A DNA stretch of 64,000 nt from Callaeas wilsoni (GCA_013398955.1 VWPU01009593.1:124001-188000), one strand, 5' to 3'; positions 53,101-62,625 are shown, counted from the first letter of the stretch. Numbers and translations are program-made. The notes: generated from the letters alone by a model not told the origin.

Positions 53101-56100
53101 TTAGCATGTCCCAAAGCTCAAATATGTGACACACTCACAGATGTGACATCTCCAAGAGGAAGCCACCTTCCTCCTGAGATTTTCTGAGCCCAAGAAACTT
53201 CTTCATTTCATTTGTTCACCCACTTGTGGTGCCCACGTCTCAGCACAGGAAGGCCACCAGCACCTGCATAACTCTGTGAGGAACCCGAATTTAATGTCAG
53301 CTGTAAAGCATAGAACAATCCCCAGGTGTTTAAGAAAGTCAAGGGGGTGGCATCCAGGAAAAACAACTCATGACAATGCTGACTTTGAGTCAGTTTCTAA
53401 GAAAGGCCAAAGACATGAGCTGCGTGATTACTCGTAAAGCATATTTGTCAATGTACTCCAATGACTTGGAGGAATACTCAAGCAGGTCTAAGAGTAAATC
53501 AAGATTATCAGCTGTATATTTTACTAATTCAACTGCCAAGACTAACGTGCTCACCTATTTCTGCTCATTTAATTGAAACTGCAAATATCAGGAGTTTATT
53601 GGGAATGGGTTGATCGACATGAAAAATCTTGCGTCTTTTGAAATGTTAGTCAGGACACATAAGCTGAGTTTGAGCCCTGTGAGCTGACACAGTGGAAGTG
53701 GGAATGAAATTGTATATCATATGTTGAATTGCATGTGTTCAACTCAACTCTTCTGATCTCTCCCTCATGCACTCTCTCTCTCAACGTCTTTGGTTTTTTA
53801 CTTTCCTCTTTCTGTAGCTATCAAAAAAAAAAAAAAATCTACAAAAATAACTTTTACCACAGATTTGATGCCCTAGTCTGTTTTAGAGACTGCGGGCTTG
53901 ACATTGAAGCCATACAGGCGTCCATCAGCCTCACCTCCAGAGCTCAATCAGCAGATATTGAATACAGAATTTGCTCTGTTGGGCAGGATCACTTTGCTGA
54001 AGTACAAGCACAGAGTCACAACTGAATATGGAGCAGTGAATAACATGCCAGTTATTATCTTTTCTGTACACTTCACTATGTTTTTTACTTTCTGAATAGA
54101 TTCCCTTCCATATGTTAACACTATGGGTTTTGTTTTTTTACAGTGTTCTAAGAAATAAACTGCCTTTTGAAGATGTTGATGGAGATAAATTTAGTACTTT
54201 CCCAGTAAGCAAAGCCTTTCCTTTGGTACAGTAATCCCTTGATAGTGAGGATGTCTCTGGGATTCCTCCTACTTTCTGCAAAGCCTTATCCATTCATGTG
54301 AAAATAGGTATAGGAATAAAGTGAATGGAAGGTTTTTTGTCATAAAATGTCGGGTTTTTTCCTGGATGAAAAAGCAATCATTCATGTGTGCCACCTGGGG
54401 AAATGCACACATAAAGCTGTGCTCCCTGCAGAAGCAAATTGCTCTGCTGCTGAGTGGTTTGTTTACTGAATTAATAAGAGGTGAAGTAAAGTCAAAAAAA
54501 AATATAAATTGCCAACTTGTCTTATTTCTGCACCAAAGCATGCTAGGTGTCACTTATTAAAGCTTAGCAAAGGGACTCTGCAATGCAATCTGTTTACTGG
54601 CTTTTATTCCTACACCTTGAGTTAGATTCTCATTTTAGATATTTTAAATTAAAAGTGCAAGAGTAATAATGACTGTCCTATCTGCGTGTTTCTCCTGGCC
54701 TTTAGACATTGAGGGGCTATCACTGGCGAGGCAGAGACTGCAATGACAAAAACACCACCGTGTACCCTGGCAGGCGGTAAAGATTTTAATTACTTTAAAG
54801 GTGTCTTAATAATTGTGGCTTTGAGAAGAATGAGCTCCAGATTTTGTTTTGACCATACTCTTAGCACATTGCGGCTTGTTGCTTGATTTCACTGTGAGGG
54901 AGACAAGAGGGGATGATCAAGACCAGGGATGGGACTCATTTGCGGGGATGGTGCACATATTTCTTTCCTTTCTCTCAAGCATCTGCAGCTAAGATTGGTC
55001 AGACAGACCAGAGGTGGGGAGGGAAACCATGCCACTGAAAGGATAAGTTTCATTCAGCAACTCCCAGTAGTAACTTTAAATTAATATTGCATTTCGCGCT
55101 TGCATTTTGCTAGGAAAAATTGCCTCTCCTAGATCCAAAGGGGGAAAAACCCCACCTCTCCATGCAGAAAGGAATTTTGAATTCCTTTCTAATCTTGGCA
55201 AAAAATGGCACTAGGGATCTGATTTCCTGCCTTTTTTGGTGACGTTGCTTATCCTTTTCTCTGTTTTAGTCCTGATAATTGGGATGCAAAAGGTGACTCT
55301 AATTGCAATGGCATATGGGTAAGTAAATGAAGTTGCACCTTCCTGATTACTGCTTCTCTTTTGTCCTCTTTAGTCTTTGATTTAGTTTACAAATGTTTCT
55401 TTTTTATTTATTCTGGTTTTATTAGCTGATATTAAGTTTTTTTATTGATGCTTATGCTTGTTTAAATTACAGCTTATATGATTAATTTAAATGTATATAT
55501 ACTTATTAAAATAATGTCATTGAAAACATCATTATTATGGTGCAGTGCCTCCTGCAGGCAAACATTCAAGAATAAATTCTCAACCTCTGTTTTGCACTGC
55601 CATTCTTCAAGGGCTAGACAGATACTATTATCTGCCCCTTCTCTTCTCCAACAGGGTGTGGATCCGAAAGACGGAGTTCCCTATGAGGAGAAATTCTGCA
55701 AAGGTAAATCGTTTGAGTCAATACAAGAAAGCATGTGTCTTATGTATTAATTTTATAAATATTTCAATATTGGCACAGTCATTCACAAGGCAAGGGAAAG
55801 ACAACAGGCTTTATAACGTCATGAGCAAAGCAAAATTATTGAGTTTTTTTAATCTTGAGTATGGGTAAAGATGAAACCTGAAAAACAAAGGCTGCTGATA
55901 ATTTCCTGTTAAAAGTCAGCTCAGTAAGGAAGTTGAATACATAGATCAGGGACAGCAGCAAACAGAGATGTCATCTCTGCATCTTCTCTGGTGCCTGAAA
56001 ACTAACCCAGAGTAATGGCCTTGGGATTTAGGGAAGCAGCTTAACATTTATCCAGTTTTACCTCTTGCCATAAATACATACATTTTTTTCCAGAGAAGGC

Positions 56101-56913
56101 TTTAAAGGGGTGAAGTGATGGCATCAGCTGATCTCCCTGACCACAATGTGGCTGGGTGCCTGTGTGTCCACATTGCACAAATAAAAACCTCACAAACCAG
56201 CGGTGACTGCAGTTGCCACTCACCTCACCTTACACTGAAATCAGTATCCTGGAGATGAACCATTGCCTGGCAAGACTCCTCAACATTTTTAGATGAAAGG
56301 CAATCTACAAATGTTAAGCGACATTAATTATAAACCAGACAGATTGTTCTAGCAGAAATACTCATATGAGTAGCACATCCACCACCCAGTTCTCTTATAA
56401 GGAGCTTTGAGCAATTTTCTGAGTAATCCGATTTCCCTAAATATTTAAGTACTTTTTAATGCATAATCTATGGATAGTAAAAATAAACACTGTCTGCACA
56501 GCAGAACCTCTGCTGAAATAACACACAATTTGAATACAACCACGATTCTTTTCCAATTAGCAAGACCTCCCCCTGTTTTTCGTGCCCAGGCCCAGTTGCT
56601 TCTCTAGGGTTGTTGGCAAATGCCTGTTAGATGGTTTCTGCTGCAGATGGAGTGAAAATCCTATTGCAGTGTCTGAACATTTAAGCCACGTGAAGAGTGG
56701 TGTAGTCAGTCACTCTGTGACTCCATTAGCTGCCACTGCTGTTCCTCTTTAAGCTCTCTCCAAGCTCAGTTTCAGTTTGCTCTTTCCGCCCATGTGACTA
56801 ACAAAATGCATCCATCAGGTGCAGACTCGAAAGGGGTCGTGCTCTTGGGAGACTCGGCCGGCGCTCACTTCCACATCCCTCCTGAGTGGATGACCGTCAC
56901 GCAGATGTCAGCG
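20026..56913 (+). CDS. AOAH: Acyloxyacyl hydrolase, N-terminal half (coding exons 1-11, gene continues past the window)
   Basis: AOAH removes the secondary (acyloxyacyl-linked) fatty acids from lipid A of bacterial lipopolysaccharide, which ends its ability to signal. It is made by phagocytes, enters the secretory/lysosomal route, and in mammals is cut into a small saposin-like subunit and a large hydrolase subunit joined by a disulfide. Joining 20026-20179, 33609-33704, 38191-38251, 39340-39439, 47377-47436, 52804-52874, 54144-54204, 54706-54776, 55270-55318, 55655-55703 and 56819-56913 gives 867 coding bases, exactly 289 codons with no stop. All junctions are GT..AG and every phase matches the next exon. 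The product aligns with human AOAH with only two length changes: a longer N-terminus (+9) and two residues fewer in exon 3. The catalytic Ser is residue 270, matching human Ser263. The family is about 575 residues long, so roughly the C-terminal half lies beyond 64000. Identification is strong; expression and cleavage are inferred from the mammalian enzyme. Confidence 0.96.
22267..22510 (-). mobile_element. CR1 LINE 3'-end fragment, antisense, in AOAH intron 1
   Basis: Starts with catagaatcagagagactg, followed by tagtttgggttggaggg, ccagcctggccttgaatag, cttctctgggcaacctgtt and gaagaatttcttcctt. These are standard reverse-strand CR1 segments in the right order. Confidence 0.93.
23888..24000 (+). 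mobile_element. MIR-like ancient SINE relic, in AOAH intron 1
   Basis: Contains actttctcatctgttaaatg, then gaagaaaatgctgcccatg and tcacagggcaagc. This matches the MIR 3' portion ('tttcctcatctgtaaaatggggataata...cacagggttg') in the sense direction. Confidence 0.55.
25140..25375 (+). mobile_element. Old CR1/L3-like LINE fragment, in AOAH intron 1
   Basis: The strings tttagagaagaaaaacttg, gacatatctgtccttgaaaa, ggttaggaagagaattttcc and gtagaagacctcactagag follow the order of an older CR1/L3 3' region (element start, cleaved-host segment, 'aggaagaactttcct' block, end). It is much more diverged than the other CR1 copies here, so assignment is tentative. Confidence 0.55.
27765..27993 (+). mobile_element. 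CR1 LINE 3'-end fragment, sense, in AOAH intron 1
   Basis: Shows ggatattgggcaccatta, gcacagggtgcccagagaa, ccccatccctcgcagtgtt, tgagcaacctggtgcagtgg and a terminal ccattctatgattatatg. Order and spacing match CR1 in the sense direction. Confidence 0.92.
30445..30520 (+). repeat. Possible ancient amniote interspersed repeat fragment, in AOAH intron 1
   Basis: The stretch attattgttatttatattc then atagcatctagtagccc and ggtgctgcattaagtac resembles a widespread old sauropsid repeat ('tattatttgtattaccatagcacctaggagcccca...ggtgctgtacaaa'). It is short and diverged; the family name is left open. Confidence 0.35.
30985..31016 (+). mobile_element. Short CR1 tail remnant, in AOAH intron 1
   Basis: About 30 bases ending aacagttctatgattctata, the typical CR1 terminus in the sense direction, with little recognisable CR1 sequence before it. 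Confidence 0.55.
31205..31292 (+). mobile_element. MIR-like ancient SINE relic, in AOAH intron 1
   Basis: Reads tttgtggttaagtcaccact, then taatttaatttttctgagcc and ctcataaataaaacaga. This follows MIR order ('gtggttaag...acttaacctctctgagcctcagtttcctcat') with internal loss. Confidence 0.45.
31595..31731 (+). mobile_element. CR1 LINE 3'-end fragment, sense, in AOAH intron 1
   Basis: Reads atccctggaagcatttgag, gctctgagcaacctcag, cagggggcttggatagaa and ccttccaacccaaactattt, all in CR1 order. The copy is strongly 5'-truncated and lacks a clean terminal octamer. Confidence 0.88.
33609..33704 (+). CDS. AOAH: AOAH coding exon 2: saposin domain, helices 1-2
   Basis: A 96-bp exon entering with two bases of a split Gly codon and ending on the first base of a Glu codon. 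It reads CVLVVSVIEQLAQ, then HNSTV, then VERLCDYIP, nearly identical to human AOAH. HNSTV contains an N-glycosylation sequon (Asn-Ser-Thr) that is also present in the human protein. Two saposin-domain cysteines are encoded here. The acceptor is ttgaag at 33603-33608 after a T-rich tract, and the donor is a perfect gtaagt at 33705. Confidence 0.95.
33705..38190 (+). other. AOAH: AOAH intron 2 (4.5 kb)
   Basis: Phase 1 intron from gtaagt to ttttctag. I see no repeat family or other gene in it. Confidence 0.88.
38191..38251 (+). CDS. AOAH: AOAH coding exon 3: saposin domain, middle
   Basis: A 61-bp exon between a good acceptor (tgttttctag, 38181-38190) and a gtaagt donor at 38252. It reads KLKGFCYVLAELYGSHIAE, flanked by split Glu and Leu codons. 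It aligns with the human stretch containing TTCYLVIDKFGSDIIK, keeping the cysteine and the amphipathic pattern but having two residues fewer between the Lys-Leu pair and the cysteine. Sequence identity is low here, so the call rests on exact phase fit to both neighbours, the conserved cysteine, the Gly-Ser pair and the splice sites. Confidence 0.9.
38252..39339 (+). other. AOAH: AOAH intron 3 (1.1 kb)
   Basis: Phase 2 intron, AT-rich and without any repeat I recognise. Several taatta-type homeodomain-like words occur between 38480 and 38960, which may be only base composition. Confidence 0.88.
39340..39439 (+). CDS. AOAH: AOAH coding exon 4: saposin domain with three cysteines
   Basis: A 100-bp exon giving IDREMNADVVCHSLRLCKQ and then DPGQPLCHLYSPPK, clearly the AOAH saposin segment (human has DMNADVVCHTLEFCKQ and GQPLCHLY). 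Three cysteines are encoded. I place the acceptor at ttcag (ends 39339) because the resulting protein then has exactly the human spacing. A second AG at 39347-39348 would give an in-frame exon nine bases shorter. The donor is gtgagt at 39440, and the exon ends in phase 0. Confidence 0.94.
39440..47376 (+). other. AOAH: AOAH intron 4 (7.9 kb)
   Basis: Phase 0 intron. It contains the (AAAAT)n microsatellite at 43614-43656 and AT-rich patches near 45030-45075 and 45430-45470. Open frames at 43179-43607 (minus) and elsewhere match no known family. Confidence 0.88.
43614..43656 (+). repeat. (AAAAT)n pentanucleotide microsatellite, in AOAH intron 4
   Basis: Eight to nine uninterrupted copies of aaaat/aaata over 43 bases. 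Pure arrays of this length usually vary between individuals. No LINE or SINE tail is recognisable directly before it. Confidence 0.95.
47377..47436 (+). CDS. AOAH: AOAH coding exon 5: basic segment of the small subunit
   Basis: A 60-bp, phase 0-0 exon encoding 20 residues: VGLSTAIRKAKRIMKISKDL. It lines up without gaps with the human segment whose core is LQKARQIVKKS, keeping the pattern of alternating basic and hydrophobic residues. The acceptor is ctctcctag (ends 47376) and the donor gtaaga at 47437. Because it is symmetric, skipping it would not break the frame. It sits alone between long introns of 7.9 and 5.4 kb. Confidence 0.9.
47437..52803 (+). other. AOAH: AOAH intron 5 (5.4 kb)
   Basis: Phase 0 intron with no recognisable element. 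The stretch 51240-51560 is pyrimidine-rich on the + strand, which leaves several overlapping open frames without any family resemblance. Confidence 0.88.
52804..52874 (+). CDS. AOAH: AOAH coding exon 6: last two saposin-domain cysteines
   Basis: A 71-bp exon reading KSFMGFSSVCAFPLLANLCEKIK and ending on two bases of a Tyr codon completed by exon 7. It aligns residue for residue with the human segment containing SDICSLPVLAKICQKIK. It carries the last two of the nine cysteines of the small-subunit region. The acceptor is ttcttcctctccag (ends 52803) and the donor gtatgt at 52875. An internal GT at 52828 (gtatgt) could act as a cryptic in-frame donor, but it would remove both cysteines. Confidence 0.92.
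52875..54143 (+). other. AOAH: AOAH intron 6 (1.3 kb)
   Basis: Phase 2 intron from gtatgt to ttttacag. Apart from an A-run at about 53823-53837, nothing identifiable is present. Confidence 0.88.
54144..54204 (+). CDS. AOAH: AOAH coding exon 7: subunit linker and first acidic motif
   Basis: A 61-bp exon giving VLRNKLPFEDVDGDKFSTFP. Human AOAH has the related PFKDVDSDKYSVFP here. In mammals the proenzyme is processed near this point, separating the small from the large subunit. The Asp-x-Asp-x-Asp string (DVDGD) is the first of the acidic loops thought to bind calcium. The acceptor is ttttttacag (ends 54143) and the donor gtaagc at 54205. The exon ends in phase 0. Confidence 0.94.
54706..54776 (+). 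CDS. AOAH: AOAH coding exon 8: calcium-binding region
   Basis: A 71-bp exon reading TLRGYHWRGRDCNDKN then TTVYPGR, with the last Arg codon split. TLRGYHWRGRDCND is identical to my recollection of human AOAH. The Asp/Asn-rich stretch is a conserved calcium-site element. The bird sequence has Asn-Thr-Thr, a possible N-glycosylation sequon, where human has an acidic SDES. The acceptor is cctttag (ends 54705) and the donor gtaaag at 54777. Confidence 0.96.
55270..55318 (+). CDS. AOAH: AOAH coding exon 9: calcium-binding region, second half
   Basis: A 49-bp micro-sized exon giving PDNWDAKGDSNCNGIW. The motifs DNWD and GDSNCNGIW are family hallmarks directly before the hydrolase domain, and their Asp and Asn side chains fit the conserved calcium site. 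The acceptor is ctgttttag (ends 55269) and the donor gtaagt at 55319. The exon ends in phase 0. Confidence 0.95.
55655..55703 (+). CDS. AOAH: AOAH coding exon 10: start of the hydrolase domain
   Basis: A 49-bp exon reading GVDPKDGVPYEEKFCK followed by the first base of a Gly codon. It is nearly identical to human GVDPKDGVPYEKKFCE. It leads into the catalytic block in exon 11. The acceptor is ctctccaacag (ends 55654) and the donor gtaaat at 55704. Confidence 0.96.
55704..56818 (+). other. AOAH: AOAH intron 10 (1.1 kb)
   Basis: Phase 1 intron from gtaaat to ccatcag. No repeat or other feature identified. Confidence 0.9.
56819..56913 (+). CDS. AOAH: AOAH coding exon 11: catalytic serine block of the GDSL/SGNH hydrolase
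   Basis: A 95-bp exon containing GVVLLGDSAGAHFHIPPEW. GDSAG is block I of the GDSL/SGNH esterase family; its Ser (residue 270 here) is the nucleophile corresponding to human Ser263. The exon continues MTVTQMSA and ends in phase 0 at a gtgagg donor (56914). The acceptor is ccatcag (ends 56818). The oxyanion-hole Gly/Asn blocks and the catalytic Asp and His are encoded by later exons not seen in this window. Confidence 0.96.
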
Positions 56914-58065
56914 GTGAGGAATCACATTCAGGTTGCCAAAACCACTGATTGCCATTTGCTTTCTCCGCTGTGCTGCAGGTTGCCAAGGGGAAACAAGTGC
57001 AAAATGCTTCACTGAACTGGAATTTGTAGTTATGGTCTCACGTGTATCTGTCCCCTCCCGCATCTGCTCCTGTGAAGATGAAAAAGCACAGCCCTGTGCT
57101 ACTGCTGCTCCTCCGACATCTGTGCAATTGGGTCAGGAAAGAGTTTGGCTGCAGTGTCCCGGTGCTGTGCCAGAGACACAAACCAGGACATCTGGCTTTC
57201 CATGCACGTGCCTGCGGCTCAGCGAGACCCGTGCTGTCTGTGGGACCAGACCTGCCATTAGCAGGCTGGTTGGGGTGGCTCCTTGCTGTGAGAGTGTTTG
57301 CAGAAGTGACCCTGCTGACAGTCAGGGAATTTCTGCTTTAGGAATCTGGCTTTGAAATGACGTGCTCTGGATTGTTTTCCCTTATCCGGTGGCATATGGG
57401 AAATAGGTCTCATAACTCCTGTGTTCAGGTTTTGAGGCTTGTTGAACAAATGCATCTGCAGGTGTTTGAGGGTCATCCAAGTATTTATAATAGACTTTTC
57501 CTTAAGGGAAGAGTTCCTGTGACCGTAAAATAGCACTGCCACACTGATGTCTATCCTTGGGTGGTGTCCCAGCATTTCCCATCTTCAAACAACAAAATGC
57601 ACTTGCCTGTGAACTAAACTGAGCCTGTTGCAGTTCACTGGCATGTAATGAAATAATTGAGAGGAAAAGATCATTCAGCAAACTGCAGTTATGGGGTGGA
57701 GATAAATGTGCAGGTATGCTCCTGACCTTCACTGTTGTTTCCTATCCTGTAATGCTGTCACTCCCTAGCCAGGGAGGACTGAACCTTGTCCTTCTCTGCG
57801 CAAGGATCTGTTGCACAGAGGTGAGCAGATAGATCATCATTGCCCACATTTCCTGATGAAAACCTGCTACTTATCCACTGGTGTCTGTAGAATAAGGTTA
57901 CAGACATTTTCTGGAGAACAATTCTTTTTCCAGACTGTTAGTAGTTGTAGTGCTGTGGGAGGTCTGAGAGTTTCATGGGTTTTTTTCCACTTTTTCTCTC
58001 AGAGCTGATTTAAATGTTGCAGATTAGCTATTGTTTTTCTTTGTTAAATGCTTATGAGCAACAAT

Positions 58066-58205
58066 TAGATGAATGACACTGATGACAGAGCTGATGAGGA
58101 ACATAATAAATTAGCACTAACAATAATTGAGATTATCTCATCTAATAAAGATGATCATAATACTGATGGCAATGATGATTCTGACAGTAACGCTGGTAGT
58201 AAAGC
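58066..58205 (+). repeat. GAT/GAN-rich degenerate trinucleotide tract, in AOAH intron 11
   Basis: About 140 bases dominated by gat, gaca and ata words (gatgaatgacactgatgac near the start, gatgatcataatactgatgg later). It reads like a decayed (GAT)n array. No coding frame or gene is supported. Confidence 0.4.
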
Positions 58206-59324
58206 CATGTAGGCAAGACCAGTTTTAGACTATGTCAGCGTTTTATTATCACTGTAATTAAGATTTAGAAAGAATTTCTCTTGCTTGAAGCTTGCTGGTC
58301 CACCAGCTGGATGGGTCAAGGTCTGGTAATAGCATGCCAAGGCACAAGCTTCAAGGTTGGGAGCTGGAGTGCAGAATACAAAAGTGAGTTTTGGAGGCTC
58401 TTTGTTAGTGTCTGATGAGTGTAGAGCAGCTTGCATGGGGAGGGAGCTGGTGCTCTCTGTGTAAGGCCCAAAAATATACATGTGAGGTTTGGGACAGGAA
58501 ACAACATGGTTTTTTCTAGGACTATTTGCAAGCTTTCCTACCAACCTGGCAAGAATACATCAGTTAAATATTAATGCAAACATATAGAGATCTCAGTTGT
58601 ATAAAAACCATTATCCGTGATTAAATTCTAGCAAAACTAAAAAGTTATTTAATTTAGAGCTGACTAAAAGTGCGAAAATTGTCACCTGAGCACAAAAGTG
58701 CTAGCAAAGCCATTTCTGAGCTAATTCAGACTTTATCACTGCCTCTTCCTTTTCCTCGTCCTCTGTGTCTTGCTTTCTCTGTGGAGAATGTCAACAGCAG
58801 CAATTTAACTGCCTTGGGGTTGGGAAGGTGCAATACTGTTGTCTCTTGTGTTATATTCAATGCCACGGCAAATACCCTTCATCTGTAGGCTTAATTAACA
58901 AATTAACTGGCTTCTATGATTTTTCAGTGCAAGGCTTCCCTCAAGAGAATTTTGAAGCACATCCAGGGATGGTTTTGTGACCAGAGAGAGTGCAGAGAGT
59001 CTATATCCTGATCTTGTCCTAATCTTACAGAAAACGTCTTTAGTCTGGGACAACAGCAAGAATTTGAAGTTAGGCCTTGGAGAGGAGAGGATAAGGCATC
59101 AGCTTTGTGTACCTGCTGTTCCCTTGAGCTGTCTATCTAAAAACACTTTGCTTTGATTCTGTCAAAATTTCTTTGATAAGACACATAAAAATATTAGTTT
59201 GTCAAATGGTTTTATCCACAGTTAATACTAGAGTAAGCTCAAAGTTTTCATTTCTACTTCAATAGAATCTCAGACCTCTCCATGGAATTTCAAATAGCAC
59301 TTCCTCGCCCCTGCCCAGATTTTT

Positions 59325-59510
59325 TTATCATGTGTACAGGAAAAATATTATGTGCCTGTTAATTCATATTTATTCAGTGTATTATTTTATTAACCTAATG
59401 TTTTTCTATATTTTTACATATTCATTTTATATGCTTGCTATCTTTCACATATTTCTTATTTATATTTATTCTTTTATGTGTTTACATATACAAGTGTAAA
59501 GTAAAATTTA
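59325..59510. repeat. AT-rich low-complexity block, in AOAH intron 11
   Basis: About 185 bases made mostly of A and T, with repeated tattta, tttttat and acatat words. There is no tandem unit or recognisable element. Confidence 0.6.
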
Positions 59511-62500
59511 CACTAGGTAACGGTGCTATGGGCCCATCTGCTAATCAGCACCACATCAGCAGCAGCTGTTAATTCCAGTTTTAAAGCTAATTAGGTGCGG
59601 AAATAATTTTTCAGGAGAGATGCTGAGTATTTTGTTAAGAGGCTCTGCAGAATGGTTGTTTTCCCTGATTTTGCCGCATGTAGTCTACCTTGCAAAGGAG
59701 AGCTTATGATGAGTAAGGGAAGAAAGAGAATGTGAATGACAAATTCACTCAGGATGTTGTTTGGGTAGCTGGATATTCAACACAGGGATGACAAAATGGG
59801 AATTTGGGCTGAACAGCTTTGGAATTAGTATGCCCATGCCATTGACTTGAAGAGCATTGTTGAGAAGATGTTATACATTGGATTTTGAATTTCCTAGCCT
59901 AATTAGGAACTTACTGCCCTCTTAGCTTTGCCCTGGAAGAATGATAACCCCCAGTGTAATCCAGTGCAGGGGGACATGCTTCTGTTGCACGTCTCATGTT
60001 GTATGGGATGCATCAAGTTGCATCATTCACTTTTCCCATATCAAGTCCTCTGGCATCAAAAATATCAGAGGGGCCACTCTTGTTTTCCAGTGCTGTTTCC
60101 AAAGCCTTTCCCTAGGAGCCAGTCACATATACAGTTAGCATCCCTCCCAGAGTATGTTCTGCCCACAAAGGGCATATGGAGGCATAACACGGTGTGGAAA
60201 ATACCCATTATGAGGTGGAAACATCTTTGAAAACTGCAGCTCAGGCATGCTGTTTCCCCAGTTGAAACAAAAAAACATCAAACAAACAAAACAACAAAAA
60301 TACCACCATTTTTTCCTATGTAGGGGAAGTCACAGGTACCTTACACAAAGAGAATTATACATCTGTGAGATGGGCTCAAGACAACTTTATTTTGGCTTTC
60401 TGGTTAATCAATAGCTTTTGGGTTTGCCAGACTTTTTTTTTAAAAGTTTCAGCAAGAATTGAGCTGAATGTTCATCCCTTTAACCTGAAAATTTGGACAC
60501 TAAAAAGGAAGTGTAATGCAGTAAACATGCACTTTATAAGGCTTAGCAAAGCAGAAGAAATACTTGGGGGGGTTTTTTGAGGTAGATGTTTTTTGCAGAA
60601 AGCTAATGTTGAAAACACTGGTATGTCTAGCAATGGATATTGTGCTCCTGCTGCTCTGTCCATCTGCTTACAATTGACTTCCAAATAGCTACTAATTACA
60701 GCATTTTTCTGCTGTATGTCTGGAATAAAGCAACTTTCATATCTCATTTTAGAGACATTTTTATTTTGAGGTAAAAGCACTATATATATAAATGTGATGG
60801 AAATAATACCCTTTCTAGAAAGATGCATTTTAAAACTGTTGGATCTCTATTTTGTTGCTGAATAAAGAGAAAAATAAATCCTACATTTATCCATGGTCCA
60901 GTAAATACCTATTTGCCCACAAACTCAAGGGTTTCTCAAGTATCATTAAAGTAACTGTTTCACATTATTTATTTTCTGTTAGCAGAATCAATCTTTTCTT
61001 TAAATGTGGATTCAGGATGTCACAAATGCTTATCCCACTGACTTCTTTTTTTTTCACCACTAGAAAAACACAGGAGTTTGCTGTGTGAAATTCTTATAAA
61101 AAACATTCTCTAGCTTTCCTCTAAATCCAATGAAATGCAGGCAGATTTCTCCAAGCTAGTATTGTGATGACTAAGATATTGCATTTTGTGGGAAATAAGG
61201 TAATAGTTTTGCTAATTTCAGGCCTCTGTTCCTTGCAGCTTTACAGAGCAGAAATGCAATTTGTGCTTTTTAAAAAGATAGGCAGCTCTTTTCTCAGGAG
61301 CTTAAGGTTTGCTTATTTGTATACTTAGAATAATAAAGTTGTCTGTGGTACTTAATACTCACCAGGATTTGAACAGCATTAAAATCATTATAAAAAGAAA
61401 TACTTGATTTTCCTTCAAATTAAGGTATACCTCAATGATTTCAGCATTTCCAGGACTGACATTTCTAAAGGCTCGTATGAGTGTTAGGTTTCCAGTGCCC
61501 TTTTGTGTTCTGATTTTGAAAATCTCTTGCCACAGCAACCCTGAACCTTCTTCCATTTAAGCACAGCTTGGCATGTGTGCATTTAGCATCAGCCATGGCT
61601 TTGGCTGCCCCCTGCTTCAAGGTAGGACACATCTAGGAGGGGAGGATGTTCATTGAAATGAGACCCATGTAAAGCATTTGAGGCTAAAATACGGCATTTG
61701 AAGCTAGGCTGGCATAATTTTCTACTGATTCTCTGCTAAAATCTGGCACGTGGGCTGAAGTAGGTTTCTCAGCCAGAATAGTCTAGAGAATGGTATTTAA
61801 ACAAGGCTGTGCTCAAGAGAGTTTTATGCTAAAAGTCAACACAGTTGCACCTCTAGAGTGGGACACATTTGCATCTGAGACTAAGCAACACACAGTCTGT
61901 TAGGCTGTACTTTCCAAACTACATCACTGCAAAGTTTAAGGTTCAGCATTCTTCTGAATTTTCCATTAACTACTCATCTTCACCCTTTGGACCTGAAATA
62001 TCTTCAAAAGTCTGGCCCTTAAGTGCTTTGTTGGAACAGTGTCAATGCTAAATGTATATACAGTTTTCAAATGTAACTATTATTTTAGGCTCAAATGTTT
62101 CTCTCCAAATCAATTTGCAACTCAATTAGGTTCTGGCTAATTCATATTTAAGCCAAGTTTGCAGGGGGAAAAAAAACAAACCGTTAAAAATTATTGGGAT
62201 TTGTCCAATGAAGATACTGTTTTGGAGTGCCAATGGGAAATAATGAGAGAATTGTTCATAAAACAATTTGTTTAAAAAGTATTAAATAATTTTTCATCTC
62301 TTTTTATACCCTTATATATGTGTCACTCATAAGAGATCATATCTACAGGGATTTTTTCTGTGCTAAGTGACTGTTTCTGTCACCTTTAATGCAAACCTGC
62401 AAGGAGGGAAATTGCAAATGGCCAAGCCATGCTGCATCCCACCACTTCTGCTCATAGCTGTGCCCTTGGATTAAGTGCTTGTTTGCACACAAAACTAACA

Positions 62501-62559
62501 GATTTGAAGAAGGCAAATTCGAAGGTTCCCTGCAGCCCTAAAAACAAATATTTTTTATA

Positions 62560-62625
62560 TGAGTATGTATGTACACATACATGCAAGGACACATATACAT
62601 ATGTGAGAGAGAGAAGGAGAGAACA
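62560..62625 (+). repeat. Simple-repeat patch: TATG/CATA words followed by (GA)n
   Basis: Mixed tatgtatgtacacatacatg-type sequence ending in gagagagagaaggagagaa. Low complexity, intronic. Confidence 0.6.

Larger units (their letters stand above)
54205..55654 (+). other. AOAH: AOAH introns 7, 8 and 9 (501, 493 and 336 bp)
   Basis: Three short introns (54205-54705, 54777-55269, 55319-55654) separate exons 7 to 10. None contains a recognisable repeat. Their small size contrasts with the multi-kilobase introns on either side. Confidence 0.93.

Noticed and set aside
53854..53917. Acceptor-like ttaccacag followed by an open stretch before exon 7
   Set aside because: No frame matches AOAH, and the required phase meets a stop almost at once.
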